DNA from: Acholoe squamosa
Lineage: Eukaryota > Annelida > Polychaeta > Phyllodocida > Polynoidae
DNA length: 64,000 bases
Direction: 5' to 3'
Assembly (NCBI GenBank): GCA_949317995.1
Contig: OX439039.1
Coordinates: 51,574,785-51,638,784 of the forward strand
The notes under the pieces were generated by a model. That model saw nothing but the letters and a program-made list of their open reading frames with translations. It was not told the origin of the DNA and did no database searches. This document shows, in pieces, positions 45,328-57,646 of the stretch. Both the position numbers and the translations under genes were made by a program. Position 1 is the stretch's first letter, and the number at the start of each line of letters is the position of its first letter.

Positions 45328-45539
45328 CTGGAACATATTCGGGCTTCCCTAGCCCACTTAAAAGGGTCTATATCTCCTCTTTCCTATCCTCCCGGGATGT
45401 GTGTGGTGCACATACTCACGGGCACCGCCACATTCCCCTGTGAAATTGTGTAATGTAGTTCTCACCATGAATATGACCTAAGCTGTCAAGATGGCGTTAA
45501 ACATCTATTACTCACTCACTTACTCACTGGAACATATTC
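45328..45539 (+). mobile_element. SINE copy 4, full length, with 13-bp target duplication
   Basis: Body 45341-45526, from GGGCTTCCCTAGCCCACTTA to the ACTC-rich tail (CACTCACTTACTCA), flanked by CTGGAACATATTC at 45328-45340 and 45527-45539. It differs from copy 3 at scattered positions (for example CATACTCACGGGC for CATATGCGCGGGC), consistent with CpG-type decay. About 190 bp upstream (45112-45125 and 45161-45174) are two B-box-like texts, unrelated to this copy. Confidence 0.95.
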
Positions 45540-47276
45540 AGGACATAACATATTCAGATGATTCTACGTAGGACATTGATACCAAGAGACAATGTTCATT
45601 TAGGTTCATACACATGTGTGTTTACTTGGCTGTCACTGTCACTTGCTATCCCCATTGACTGCCTGGACTGCTTTGGCCTTCAGGTAGTGTTTTTGGCAGG
45701 TAGGACTGAAGCGCTGGTTGTACAGCGTTAAGCTGTTTAGTGCCTCCTGCTATACAGTCTCTTAGGTAGGACATGAGGAGGAAGGGTGGGAGTTGGGGGG
45801 TCTACAATCTAGCAGGTCACTGTAAGACGTTTTCAGGCCTTTATGGGTCATGTCAACATGAGGCCGCTCTCTAGTCCTCCTCCTAGATGGGGCCATTGGC
45901 GACTAGAGGCCACACAGACCTGTTTACATATAGCAACCACTTTGAAACTGCTTCAGTTTTTACCTTCAGCTCTGAAGAAAACTTCCTGTGGCATCCACTA
46001 CACATCCCAGCCATGATGTATACTTTTATTATTTACACTTACAGGCAACTGGAGACCAATTAAACCTTTAAGGCCTAATATTTTAGTAGACCTGGTTGCC
46101 TCCCACTTATTCTTTTGGTCATGTGGTTGAATATAACGTTAGATTTATAGGCCCTATCCTCTCAAATGGATTTGGCAAAATTTCAACATCTACACACAGA
46201 TGTACAGTTGGAAACGCCTAGCCCGAGTGTTGCAATGTGAAGGTACTACAATTGGACCTTTCACACTGCCTACCAGCATCTAGGTATTGTGAATCAGGGA
46301 AATGGCTGCTAAGTGTGAGAAAAGTCATGTATGTAGGGGTACCTGTGTGTTGTAGATTCCCTTCCCACTGAATCTACCATAAGCTCCAAGACTAGTTGAC
46401 CAGGGTGCCATGTCTGAGATACTTACAAGGGCAAAAGGTCGTACTAGAGCTAAGATTCATTAGTTGTGACTTGTGTGTGGGATTTCTTGTACAATCTGAA
46501 AGGTTGCTTTAGTATTAGTAAGCTCCCATGCAAAAGCCTTCCAGACAGGGTATAGTACTTGACTTATAAACTCGTAACATAGAACAATTGTTCTTACAAC
46601 TATCAGTCTTCTAGGTTGACATTGTTCTATGGGTGTTTTAGAGTTGTAGCGACCTTACGTGATTTGAAGTGGAAGTAAATTGAGCATTCTCACCACTGAT
46701 TATACGGGTTGAGACTGAATACTTAGCCCTCATTCCCTACACCCCTTTTACCTAAACACCCAGCCTAGCCCCTCCACCCACCTTCAATGTGCGGTACATG
46801 GTGGTCCCTGAACCATTTAAACTACACACTGAAATGCACCATAAAAAGAAATAATGTGCAATGCTAATAACAAAAGTAAGCAACTACAATACTGTTTATT
46901 CTCCAGTTGCCATGGAAACATGGCCTCGGTAGCAGACTCTGGTCTATTTTACCAAGGACCGATCGATTCAATGGTTAGTCAGACCACTGCCAATTCACGA
47001 TCATGATTCATATATTGTACATCGATAGCAGATACCAACTAAACTTTCTTTAAGTATGATTTAGATACAATGTGATTCCTGAAACATGTGTTCAAAGTGG
47101 CGACGATTGCATAAGATATGCAACAGCTAGAGTGGTATTTCCAGATTCTAGGCTTTCCGATCTGAAATTATTTTTTAAATATTCCTACTAAAAACCAAAG
47201 TTATGAAGTCATTCCCAGAAGTCACCAAAATGCATGATTTAACATAGTAATTTTCAACATTTTTCTCACCCTGTCC
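45540..47276. other. Presumed intron; no exon recognised
   Basis: No motif-bearing ORF and no repeat of note. Confidence 0.45.
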
Positions 47277-47590
47277 TAGCATTCCCCTACTGCTAGTCTC
47301 CTCCTGCCCTCACCCTAAGTCCCACTATTCCTTTAGTGTCATTCTCCTCCTGCCCTCATACTACCCCACCCCCCATATTCCCTTCCTACCCTCACTTCCA
47401 ATCCCACCTGCTATTTATTCCCTTACTGCGAGTGTTCTCCTGCTCTCATCTGCTACTCTACCATTCCACACTGACTCTTTCCTTCTGTCCTCATCTCAGC
47501 CCTACCATTCTCAACTGCCTTCAACTGCCCTCACCCCCAAACCCACCAATCCTCAGTCTTGTCACACCCTTACCCCAGTCTCTATTTCTG
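47277..47590. repeat. Degenerate pyrimidine-rich minisatellite (CTCCTGCCCTCA units)
   Basis: CTCCTGCCCTCA-like cores recur at about 47301, 47346, 47430 (CTCCTGCTCTCA), 47487 (CTGTCCTCA) and 47523 (CTGCCCTCA), with CCCAC/TATTCCC between them. Spacing is irregular. The 135-codon ORF over it is an artefact of composition. Confidence 0.65.
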
Positions 47591-47662
47591 AATTTAGTAG
47601 TAAATAAGACTACAGTAGCTTCTGAATTGGGGGTATTACACTGCACCAAATTTTCCTGGGGG

Positions 47663-47821
47663 TATGCCAGGGGCGTAGGAAGCAAATTTTTATTGGTGGG
47701 GGCCAGGGGTCTCGGTTGGGGGGCCTGCTATATTTTTATATAGGCTTATATAGGGAACCTCCTCATTATTGGGGGGGGGCAGGCCCCCCTGCCCCCCCTT
47801 TTTTTCCTACGCCCCTGTATG
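47663..47821. mobile_element. 151-bp MITE with CAGGGGCGTAGGAA termini and TATG duplication
   Basis: Body 47667-47817. Left CCAGGGGCGTAGGAAGCAAA and right TTTTTTTCCTACGCCCCTG are inverted complements over 14 bp. TATG flanks both sides (47663-47666 and 47818-47821). The interior is G-rich then C-rich. CAGGGGCGTAG-type ends are common among animal non-autonomous DNA elements. Confidence 0.85.
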
Positions 47822-50800
47822 ATCCCCAACCCCCAACCATAGTTCCTTCACTGGGCTTGCAAATTCACTCTGCATTTTGCTTGGGATGAATCCATCAACC
47901 CATCCCACTAATACCCCTCAAAATTATAGATTCATATCATTATCATCTCGCATTTTGGCTAAAAACGCTGCTGCATTGACTCCAGGTCTTCAAAATGTGC
48001 CAACCCCTGGCAGGGGCAAAAGTCCAAAGGTGTACAGGCTTACGATAAATTCTCACAATGTCATCGACACATCTGTATCCCAGTTTAAGCTAGCATGTAT
48101 TCATTTCTGTTCGCCAGAGTTCCTGGACTAAGCTGCTTCATCTAGGCTTATCCCCATGTCTGTGTTTAGAATTTTAGCTTTAAGGTGTTCTCTAAATCAG
48201 CAGAGGGTTCCTAACTGCACAACCACAACTATAACAAGACTGTTTGTAACATGTAGGGACATGTTCATCTCGGTGCTACCCCGATGTCTCTACCCACCCC
48301 ACTCCCTGCAAACAGGTACACATGATATACACACTGGACACCGTCATCGTCCAGAGTTAGATTCTCAAGGCACATTAACTACCTCGTAGTCTACTGGTTC
48401 CAACACTGAATTGAATCTAAACTTAATATTGCTTGTCTTATATTCCCCTATGGATTAAAGCATGTCAATTTTGGACCATGGGTGGTGGTATGCTTGGGAG
48501 TGTCTATCCACAGGTGGCTACCCTTGACTTGGACTTAGTGTAAACCATAGAGGTACTGTTGGATTTCTCCCCTTTGCAATGGTTATCCTCGACTAGTCTC
48601 CCAATTAGTAGGCCATGCGATAGAGATTATCGGATAGAACGTCATGGTTTAAGTTGCAAATCCTCAAATACATAGCTGTGCTTTGAAAGGCAAACACATA
48701 CACAGCGTTAAGCCCCAGCTTAAAGCAAGAACCACATCTTAGCACCATACCTCCTGATACTCCAGAAGACTCTTGACAATGTATTTTATCATATCTACAA
48801 TTCCAGTTTTGGTATTATTACGTGTTGAGTATCCATTGGACCAAATTATGGGCCAGAAATAATGACCGGTATCATGATACTGTGGTTCATATAAGATGTA
48901 GGCCACGGTGATGTAAACTAGGCAGCTCTCTGACGTAAAACATGCTCACTTTTCCAGGTAGAAAAATGTATAGATCATACAATAAACATGCACATGTATC
49001 TCATCTACGGTGTATGCTACCATTACACTCAAATTTCAATGTACTCTTTCTGCATGGGAATACACAGCTGATAAGATTGTGGAAATGGTCCAATATATAC
49101 TTTGGGACAAAAAAACTCTCCAAAACGCCACTAGCACTTTGCTAGCAAGCCACTGTTGTTGGTAACAGTTCGTCTTGTATTGTGAACCTCACTCACAGGC
49201 TTCCACTAGTTTCCACCGAATGATGCGCCCTGATAGGCATTCTACACAAATAATCCAACCTAGTGTGGTTATAGTTATCTGTACCATCTAAGTGTAAAAG
49301 CTGACAATACTCTTGAGTAAACGAAGAGCAATATGGTGTGGAAACTGTCTACTTGAACCTATAGGGATTCGTCCAAACCCTTTGACAAAGCTGGAGAAAT
49401 TATAACATCTGCTCATCCGACATATACCCCACAATCATCCCCAGTATATGAACTACCATTACCCCTATTAGTTAATCACGAATTGAATGTTAATCTGTTA
49501 GAATAGCTGAGTGTAATTTTGGTAGGTGGATGGTAACATCAGATCCTTGGTGGAAGTGGTTCTAACGGGAATTCTTTTATTGAAGAACACAGGGTTAAAT
49601 AAATGAAAGAAAAATATATGAATATCATTCACCAACACAAGGACACCTGCATACTTGAGCTTTTGTGGCAACAAGTCCTATGTCAAATACTATTGGGACT
49701 GTACAACCATTGCTACACAGTAACAGGGTCGGTGTTAAGTCGTAAGGTATGGACCGCCACTCGATGGCAGTGGGCCGTGGCGGCAACCGGTTTGACAGGC
49801 ACTCTGGTGCTATTTTTACACAGGTGCGGCGCTGACCCCATAGTGTAGCCTGGATCATGGTGGTTTATCCTCCATGGTGGAGCTCTGTAGCAGGGAATAT
49901 TCTAAACTAGAAGAATAGAGCCATGTTATATGGCACAGTCCCTTATGTATATCATAAACCTTAACCAGAGAACTTCCTGACTTTCTAGAGGGGATTAGAA
50001 GAGAGGAGTGGGTGGGCATACAAGGTTCAAGCGAGGAGGGATTCCAAAGGAGGCCAAAAGTGACAGAGACAGAGTGAGAAGGATGGAAATGTATAGGAGC
50101 TTAGAGCCATATCCAGTGGATCCACCATGTTGATTTTCGCTGGTTATGCCAAAGGTGGCAAAACACACTGATAAGGCATTGTCACGATGGGTACCTTGTA
50201 CCTGGATGACATCTACTTCCAGGGACATGTTGGTTCCTATCTTATCAGCTTATCAGTGCATGCCACCGGAACCAGCTCGACTCCCGCTTACACCCAATAT
50301 TGTACCTTAGTCCTCCCCCTCACAAATGTAGGCTTCCAACTGAGGCAATACCTTAAATGTTACCTATTGCTCGTGGCCATTGGGGTGCTTAAAAGGGGCA
50401 AGTGGATACGTTCTGATTGCGCCATGTCTATGTTTGTATAATAATAGTGGTGTGGGATGGGATGTAAAAGGGGTGATGTTATCTTCGCTGAGAAACACAA
50501 TCTCCTCAATACGTATTGGTGTAGGCAAAGAAAGGGAGAAGGAGGGTGCAGGGGACCCTGTGTCCCCCAGACAAAACGAGTTAAAATTATATAAATCATA
50601 CATCTCACCATGGAGTAGGCAGTAGGAGAGAGTTAAGTGGAGAAGTAGGCACAGAGAATCTCAAGAAAAATTCAGAGATATTCAAAGCTTTTGACCCCAA
50701 TGCATTTGATATATATTGCTGTAGTAAGCTGTGATGAGCTGATAGGTTGCCTCTCAGTAGAAAATTACTTGCCTCCCATCCATTCGATGGATCCATTGTC

Positions 50801-53800
50801 TGTACCTCCTGCAGCTCAGGCTAATGTGAGGTATAGGGAAGAAGGCTAGTGATCTCAATACAATGATACAACCCTTTCAGGTAAACCTCTGTGGGCTTTT
50901 GTGTATGGGATACCCATCTAAGCCCTCGGGAGTCTCAGTGGTTTCTGAAGTGGGTGAATTGAATGGATGCTCTGACATTTAGATAGCTCTAGCTGAATTT
51001 GAATGATTGAACCTACAAAATGGACCTTTTCACCAGGCTCTTCAACTCCCATAGAGTGGCGATAATTACTTATCTATTCCCCAGTCAGAATTACTTTCAC
51101 TTTTAAGTGATTAATTAAGTTTTCTTTGCTCGATGCAAACAAAGCCTGACATTTTGGATACCTACTACTTGCAGAGTTAGGCCACGTCCATTCCACCAAG
51201 TAGGTCCACATGAGCAACCATGTGTGTGTGTAAGCATGTTAATTGAGCCAATGGAGGGGAGGGGAGAGTCGTTTTATATTTTGACAAATGTTTTTTTAGA
51301 GTTATTGGTCGCCCTACTGAGTCTGTCCATTTACGTTGCATGCAGTGTGAGCTTCACGGTTCTGTCATGCTTGCCCTCCTCCAGCCCAAACCCAGTTTGT
51401 GGCCAGGTGCCTTCTCCAAATCAATAACAGTAAATGCAATGCATGACTTAGCACCAGTGGTGGCCAGGAGCCAACTAGCATGTAATGTGTGCTTATAGAG
51501 TATTGCCTATTGCTCAATGAGTGGTGCCATCATAAGGCACACAGGGAGGGGTAGGGATAGTTGGATCCCCAATTTCATTGACTGCTTTTTCTCTTTTTTT
51601 TTCTTATTTTATTAAATGACTATCTGCAGCACAGCCTGGTACCTGATCTAGGTGACTAAAATGGAACCCTGGCACGTTATGACATGCTCCTGAACAGGGG
51701 GCTCCATGTTATAGCATTGGCCTTACCAGTAACCCCTCCCCCTTTTCCATTTGACACGACAACCCATCACCTCTACCTTGTGACCCGGTTCCACTGCCCC
51801 CAAATCATGCATGACTTTTAAAATGAAAATCTCAATTAAAGGTGAGTCAGACGTTGGTCGTGTGTAAATGAGAGGCTACATGAAGAGGCACATTGCATGC
51901 CCCTCCAGCCCACACAGCATGTGGCCTTATGTACACTGGAGGGTGAGTGGGTCACTCACTCCTAAATAACTGGTTCTCATTGAACTGTTCATACTGCGGT
52001 TACTTTTAGGAGCAAGGCCCTTGGGGTCTGAGGTGTCGCCTCCCAAAAATGCCTCCGGTCGGAAGTCATGCACTGGTGGTAGACTGGTGGTAGTAGTAGG
52101 GGGGGGGGTAATATTCGGTGAGTGGAAAGGTAAGGAAATACAAGGTTAATGTGCCGGAGGTGAACACAAAAATCTAGGTTGGGGGGGTGCATGACGAAAC
52201 CACCTCATGCATTGCATAAGAAGTCTATGCCTTCTGTAGTGTCCATATCCTTGTCTTTCAACACTTCTAATTTCCATTATTCATGACCTGGTTGTACTAC
52301 TACATATAAAGAGAAGGTCCTCCAGGAGGCAATGAAATATGGTCCGAAGTAAATGCAAGTTCCAAAAAGGGAGCATGGAGTTAATGATGCCGCTGAACCT
52401 TTTTTTTCATTACACTGCTGGAAACGGCATTGATATGCTCAAAATGTAACAGATAGCAAATGGCAAATCTATCAAAATAGCCAATCCATTAATGGATATC
52501 TAATGAGTGGACTGTGAGTGGGTTGGATCAGTCTGTGTGATTAACACAGAAGAAAACAACCAGAACTTGGCTTTGAAGGTTGTGAAGGATATCTATATAG
52601 ACATTGGGCAGGATGCAGGGGTCAGACAGGTAGGGTGGGGCGTGACTTGGGGTGGTCAGCAGGTACACAGTTCGTGCCCAGGTACCCCTCATCACCACAC
52701 AAACCTCTATACTAATACCTGCTTCACGCATGACGTCACTGCATGCTATCAGGCGTGAAAGCTGAATGTACCCAAAAGAAATTGACTGAAGCTAATTTCT
52801 CACGAAACCTATGTAGACATACTTGTAAAATTTTAGCTTAAGGTGTGTCTTTGCAATGATGGTACCGTGAGTAATGGTGTCTTGAAGCCATTTCGAGAGA
52901 TAATGGCAATAATCATTGTGAGAAAACCACATAGGAAACCCCTTTACTACATGCAGTATGGCAGATGAATACATATATGCTCCAGTGTCCTCACACATGG
53001 AAATTACACACAAGAGAGAACGTAAGGGATAAAAGATGAATGCCATTTTAAGCTGTGTTGTGAATGTCAGACCTTGAACCAATTGTAGTCAATACTCTTT
53101 TAAACATTATAAGTTTAAGATAGATGGCTTTACCAGCTGCCACATTAACCACTGGGCTGTCATCGTCACATTCCTAGTCTAAAGATTACAAAAAAACTTC
53201 ACCACAAAGGCTGCGGTTTGAAAGAACGTGAACTGACTTAGAACATACCACCTTCTTTATTGTATTTCACAAAAAGTGAAGAAACCAACCTTGCTTCCCT
53301 TTTCCTACCTGCCTGGTTGATATACCGTGGTCATAACCACCACTTATGAGACCATCGAGAGCTTTGGCATTACACACAAAAAAGGCAATACTGAATAGGT
53401 AGACCATGGGGATATGGAGGAAGTGTTGATTTTGCATGCGTGGGTGGCTGGATCCCCTTTGTGAGGGTTTAGCTAATGTAATTAATGGCCCAGGACTCCT
53501 GCTGTTTCCTACAACACACATGACTGAAATACCCGACACAGACACATGCCCTTTCAGCATCCATCTACCTTTTTAAAGAACCTTGCACATGTTTGAAACT
53601 CTAATTAGCCCATTGGCAATTACCCCTACACCTCCTCATCATCCAGTCACATGGGAAGGGCGCCTGGATACTATTGGTACCCCTCTCCTATTTAGTCAAT
53701 CTTGAAATAGGTCTCTTCTAGTCGAAGGCTTTCGGAAAATTGCTATACATGCTTTCAATGTATACACCTATTATAGCTGGTTGACGTGTTGACCTAGATT

Positions 53801-54494
53801 AGATACTGACAATATGTAGTTGACCCAGTTTAAACACTGGTCACAAGTATGTGTAAAATGCATACAGTAGAGCCTGACAGTAGAGGGTATGCATGACAAC
53901 GTGGACGGGGTATGAGGGTACTCCGAGCAGGGCGAGACAGTTCACCTCTTTCCCCCAGCTCAGACACCCAGGAATGTACCTTAAAGTGTATCCGTGTTAA
54001 CCCCCCCCCCCCACATAGGTCCCTAACACCTTCATCGTCACGTTTTACTGTGACTGAGGACGTGAGGGCAATGCGACTCTACCGCCAGGTGTCGTCGTGA
54101 CTACGAGACAATACACCTGAAATAGAGTACCTTGTGGTGTAGTGCCTCATCCGTAAATACAGTCTATCTCTCCACATTATACACAACAGCTTCCTCTGCT
54201 GAACCTCACCTCAGACGCCGCATTAACACGCGTACCTGGTACGCACAGCCACTTCCGCTTGCACCGGAAGTACCTAGTCTCTTAGATATTGTAACCACAA
54301 GCCAACACCAGGCAGCCGCCATGTCACCCACGTAGTGTACCTTTGGATGCGGTCGAGTGATATTTTGGGTGGGTAGAAAGTGGCATATACCCCCCTTATA
54401 TGTGTGACACACTAGAGCAGCCATGTGTAGAGATTCGGAGATGAGCCTTTGTGCACAAGCCCCTTAGGCTATATAAGACAAACGAATCAAGGGG
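47822..54494. other. Presumed intron of the vWA gene; no exon recognised
   Basis: Scattered short ORFs on both strands (for example 47877-48131, 49603-49848, 50187-50441, 52507-52758) show no domain motif and no matched phase-1 splice sites. Poly-G/C runs occur near 52100 and 54001. I see no further gene, RNA or complete transposon in this 6.7 kb. Confidence 0.45.
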
Positions 54495-54690
54495 TACCGT
54501 AAAACCCGGCAGATATGTCATGGCTTTTAGTGGGCTACTGTGGGTCCTTAGGTACTCAGGGTGCAGTTTATACACCGGGTTTTACCCATATTATGTTATA
54601 ATAGTGACAGGCAATCGTTTCAGGCTTGTAGTGCGGCATATATCAAATTTAGCTGGCCAGGGTGCGGTTTATATGCGGGGTTTTACGGTA
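54495..54690. mobile_element. MITE with TA-CCGTAAAACCC termini
   Basis: Body 54497-54688 flanked by TA on both sides. Left CCGTAAAACCCGGCAGATAT and right ATATGCGGGGTTTTACGG are inverted over about 15 bp. The right-terminal ~30 bp (GGTGCGGTTTATATGCGGGG...) also occurs internally at about 54559-54590 (GGTGCAGTTTATACACCGGG...). Shares CCGTAA ends and GCGGTTTATAYGC-type repeats with the LINE-C insertion at 20373. Confidence 0.88.
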
Positions 54691-55197
54691 GTTGATGTTA
54701 CTTGAGATAATTATGTCTGAATAATCTGAATGAATGCCATACAACGCCAAATAGAGACATGCATTCAGCAATTTCTTTTTGTCCTGATATCAAATCCCAA
54801 TGATCTTGAAAAAGGAAGTACCGGGTCTTAGATGTCGTCACCTCAAGCCACCACATTGTAGCCAATAAGAATTTTCCTATTTTGCCCGTGATTGTAATTA
54901 TTGTATTGATATAGCATTGCCATTTAATATTTTGGATGAGCTTTGATGTCGACAATAATCCCAGTCTTTTATGCCAAGAAACTATTGATACTTAAAACCA
55001 TGTAGAGAACAGAAGAACATATAGGGCAGAATATCATAGGGATGACTTGGAATTGAGAGTCTCGAGGGAAGCAGCTCAATAAGTTATTGGACTCATAATA
55101 GTCTGTCTACTAGTATCGCATAATGCCTTGTCCGTTACTGTGGCCAGACCTCCTGAAGGCAAAGTATAATATAGCTAAACACATTGTTTTCGAGGCC
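54691..55197. other. Presumed intron; no exon recognised
   Basis: AT-rich; nothing recognised. Confidence 0.45.
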
Positions 55198-55399
55198 TAA
55201 GGGAGTGATCATTTTTTAACAACGAGGGGTGCTGTTGGGTTTGAGGCGGGGGGGGGGGGGTCAGAATTTTTTCAACCCCTTGACCGGGGGAGGTCGAAAA
55301 GATTTCACCCCCGCGAGAGGGGGGATCGACATTTTTTTTTGCGTGTCCGCGCGCAAACCCACCAGCTACCACTGTTGTTAAAAGATGATCACTCCCTAA
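55198..55399. mobile_element. PIF/Harbinger-like MITE, copy 3, intact TAA duplication
   Basis: Body 55201-55396 between TAA (55198-55200) and TAA (55397-55399). Left GGGAGTGATCATTTTTTAAC and inverted right GGGAGTGATCATCTTTTAAC; both arms continue to a GTTGGGTTTG or GGTGGGTTTG end (43 bp). The best-preserved of the three copies (others at 14123 and 23181). Confidence 0.92.
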
Positions 55400-57019
55400 A
55401 TACTCAACATTGCATGCTGCTACTTATTAAACCTAGCCAGCAGCTAAAGAACAAAGACAAAGGTAATCTGTCTGAAAAGGGACCGAGCAACCTTGTGGTA
55501 TTGTAAAAAATAAAGGGCTTCAGTATTTCTGACATACAATGTGTATTCCATTTAGGCCGTCCAAATAAATACCGAGGGCCATTTAGTGCATGTATATACT
55601 GGTACTGTCAGAAAGTAGAAAAAAATAAGAAAACCACAAAGAAGCAGACAGCCTCACCAGAAGACATTCATAAAAAGAGGACAGCACCATGTAACAAGTT
55701 GTTCTGGTCGTTCGGCATCTTGTAAACCCTAGGGTTACATCTAGTTGTTAACAACGTCATTATAAGATGATATCCATGGTTTTTGCTCATCAGATTCTTT
55801 TCTCCATTGGTACTAGGCTTGGAATTAATATGCGACCTGTTGTAGGTTCTATGGGATCTATAATGGCAGCAAACAGGGCGATCCAGCATGGTTCCGCTCT
55901 AGTTGGCCCAGACAGGGTGCCTCCTGGTTTATGTGACTCGTCAGACCAAGTCCCAATTGTGTTCGGATTGGAATGTATTATAAGGGACTGGAAGGAATAA
56001 AAATACACAGCAATAACACATATCTGTCTGCCCCAGACAGTCACCTGTAAGGAAGGGTGCTTCTATATTGATGACTGTAGTCGACACGCTTTAAGGGAGG
56101 AGGTAGACTCTGAGGGTTCAAGTGGTTGTAAACTGATAGTTCGTATGAGAACATTGTGAGTGTTGAGTCGGTTTGCAGGGGTATAGCATTAGGGTGCATG
56201 CTACTGTCGATAGATAGGCCAAGTACTGCACCTTATATTCAACTAATCCAACACTATTTACGATCTACCCGGTATTTGATTTTTTTACTTTTTTTATATG
56301 TTACTTTTTTTCTTTTTTGGGGAGGGGGCATAGATGGTAGTTTGCCTGTATTCTTTTGCATTCTGATTTTGATAATGCCCATGGTCCATATTGCCTACAA
56401 ATTTGACACAACATTTCAATGTTTGCAAAGACCTCAGCCGTGTGGAAATATGTCTGATCCCAATTAACTTATCGTCAATGCCCAGTCCATCTCCCTCATA
56501 CTGCATGCCAAAAGGTTTTCGTTGGTCGCCAAAACATCAAAATCAAACATTTCATGTCATGTTCTTCTTTTTCTCCAAGAATAACGTTTCCTCTTATTTT
56601 CAAGGTACAATTCATAGGACACGTGCTGGAGAAATGATTGCAAAATCTATTTCAGTTCAATTCAAATTTATACTTGATTCTAGTCTTAAGGCATGTTCCT
56701 CAAAATGAAGTATACTACTAACGGTGGGCAAATATACTTAGCTGCATGTAGACACATCCTGCATCTTTTAAGCATCGTGCATATTTATGTTTTCCCTATT
56801 CCTGCAAATTTGTTAACTGTAGCTTTTTACAACCCTTACCTATACTAAGTAGCTGATAGGACAGATTGTGTCCTAAGGTCCCTTATCAGATTTTTATCAA
56901 TACATCTCACTTTGCAGCAGTATCCAAGGACCCCCCTATCTGTTATAACAAATTCACCTTTATTAGTGAGGATCCCTTTTTAACCACGCATGTTATACCT
57001 GTTTTTTCACCTCATCCAG
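55400..57019. other. Presumed intron; no exon recognised
   Basis: Short ORFs at 55767-56000 and 56156-56467 lack motifs. A TTTTTTCACCTCATCCAG acceptor closes the segment at 57019. Confidence 0.5.
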
Positions 57020-57646
57020 AGAGTCAGATTGCCCCCAAGGTCTTGTCCAAGGTAGATCTGGCGTTGGTGGCCCATATCAACACACGCTTGTCTAACCAAG
57101 ACCGTCAGGACGTAGTCAGGGCGCTGCAGGACTTCCTGCGGTATGTCCAAGTCAGCGACGACCGTGTGCGCGTCGCCGTCGTCGCTTATGACGGAACTAG
57201 TGCCCGGGTGCTCACCCACCTCAGCGGCGACGCCACAGTCGTCAACAATGCCCTCAGCAGCCTGGAGACGCAAGCCCCTTCCGACGACGGTGGTGACGTC
57301 GCGCTGGCGCTGCGCACCGTCGTCGACCAGGTGTTCTCGGCGGCTAATGACCGTCGACGTGACGTGGGTAACCTCGTGCTGCTCACTTATGGCTCAGCAC
57401 CGGCCGGCGCAGGGCCCAGAGTACAAAGTATAACAACAGAATCAGAACGTGCACGCCAAGCCAAGATTGGCGTAGTGGTGCTTACTTATGGAAGTGACAG
57501 CGACTACTCGGCCGAGCAGCTCGCCGCGCTGCAAGCAGCTTCATGGCGAGACTCGGCTGTATTCTATGGTCGGTCACCTGCAACTATCGTGGCCTATACT
57601 CTCAGGGATGTAGTCATCTATGGACAAGGAATTGTATCCAACTTCG
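57020..57646 (+). CDS. vWA-domain exon A of a secreted multi-vWA protein
   Basis: The acceptor TTTTTTCACCTCATCCAG ends at 57019 and the donor GTGAGA starts at 57647; both ends are phase 1, giving 209 codons. After a 10-residue linker (SQIAPKVLSK) a vWA fold runs to near the end: strand 1 VDLALVAHINTR, strand VRVAVVAYDG, helix VALALRTVVDQVF, strand NLVLLTYGS, strand KIGVVVLTYGS, then LAALQAASW. The family binds protein ligands outside the cell, often through a metal site (DxSxS, Thr, Asp). Here the DxSxS serines are absent (DLALVAHIN), the Thr position is in GGDVALAL and the TDG Asp is Tyr. This exon is much richer in GC and CpG than its neighbours. The second strand region is partly duplicated in look (LLTYGS/VLTYGS). 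Confidence 0.9.

Noticed and set aside
47336..47743. 135-codon Ser/Pro/Leu-rich ORF
   Set aside because: Lies over a pyrimidine-rich minisatellite and runs into a MITE; composition explains it.
47877..48131. Possible LINE-like or coding fragment
   Set aside because: No endonuclease or RT motif could be confirmed and no splice sites frame it.
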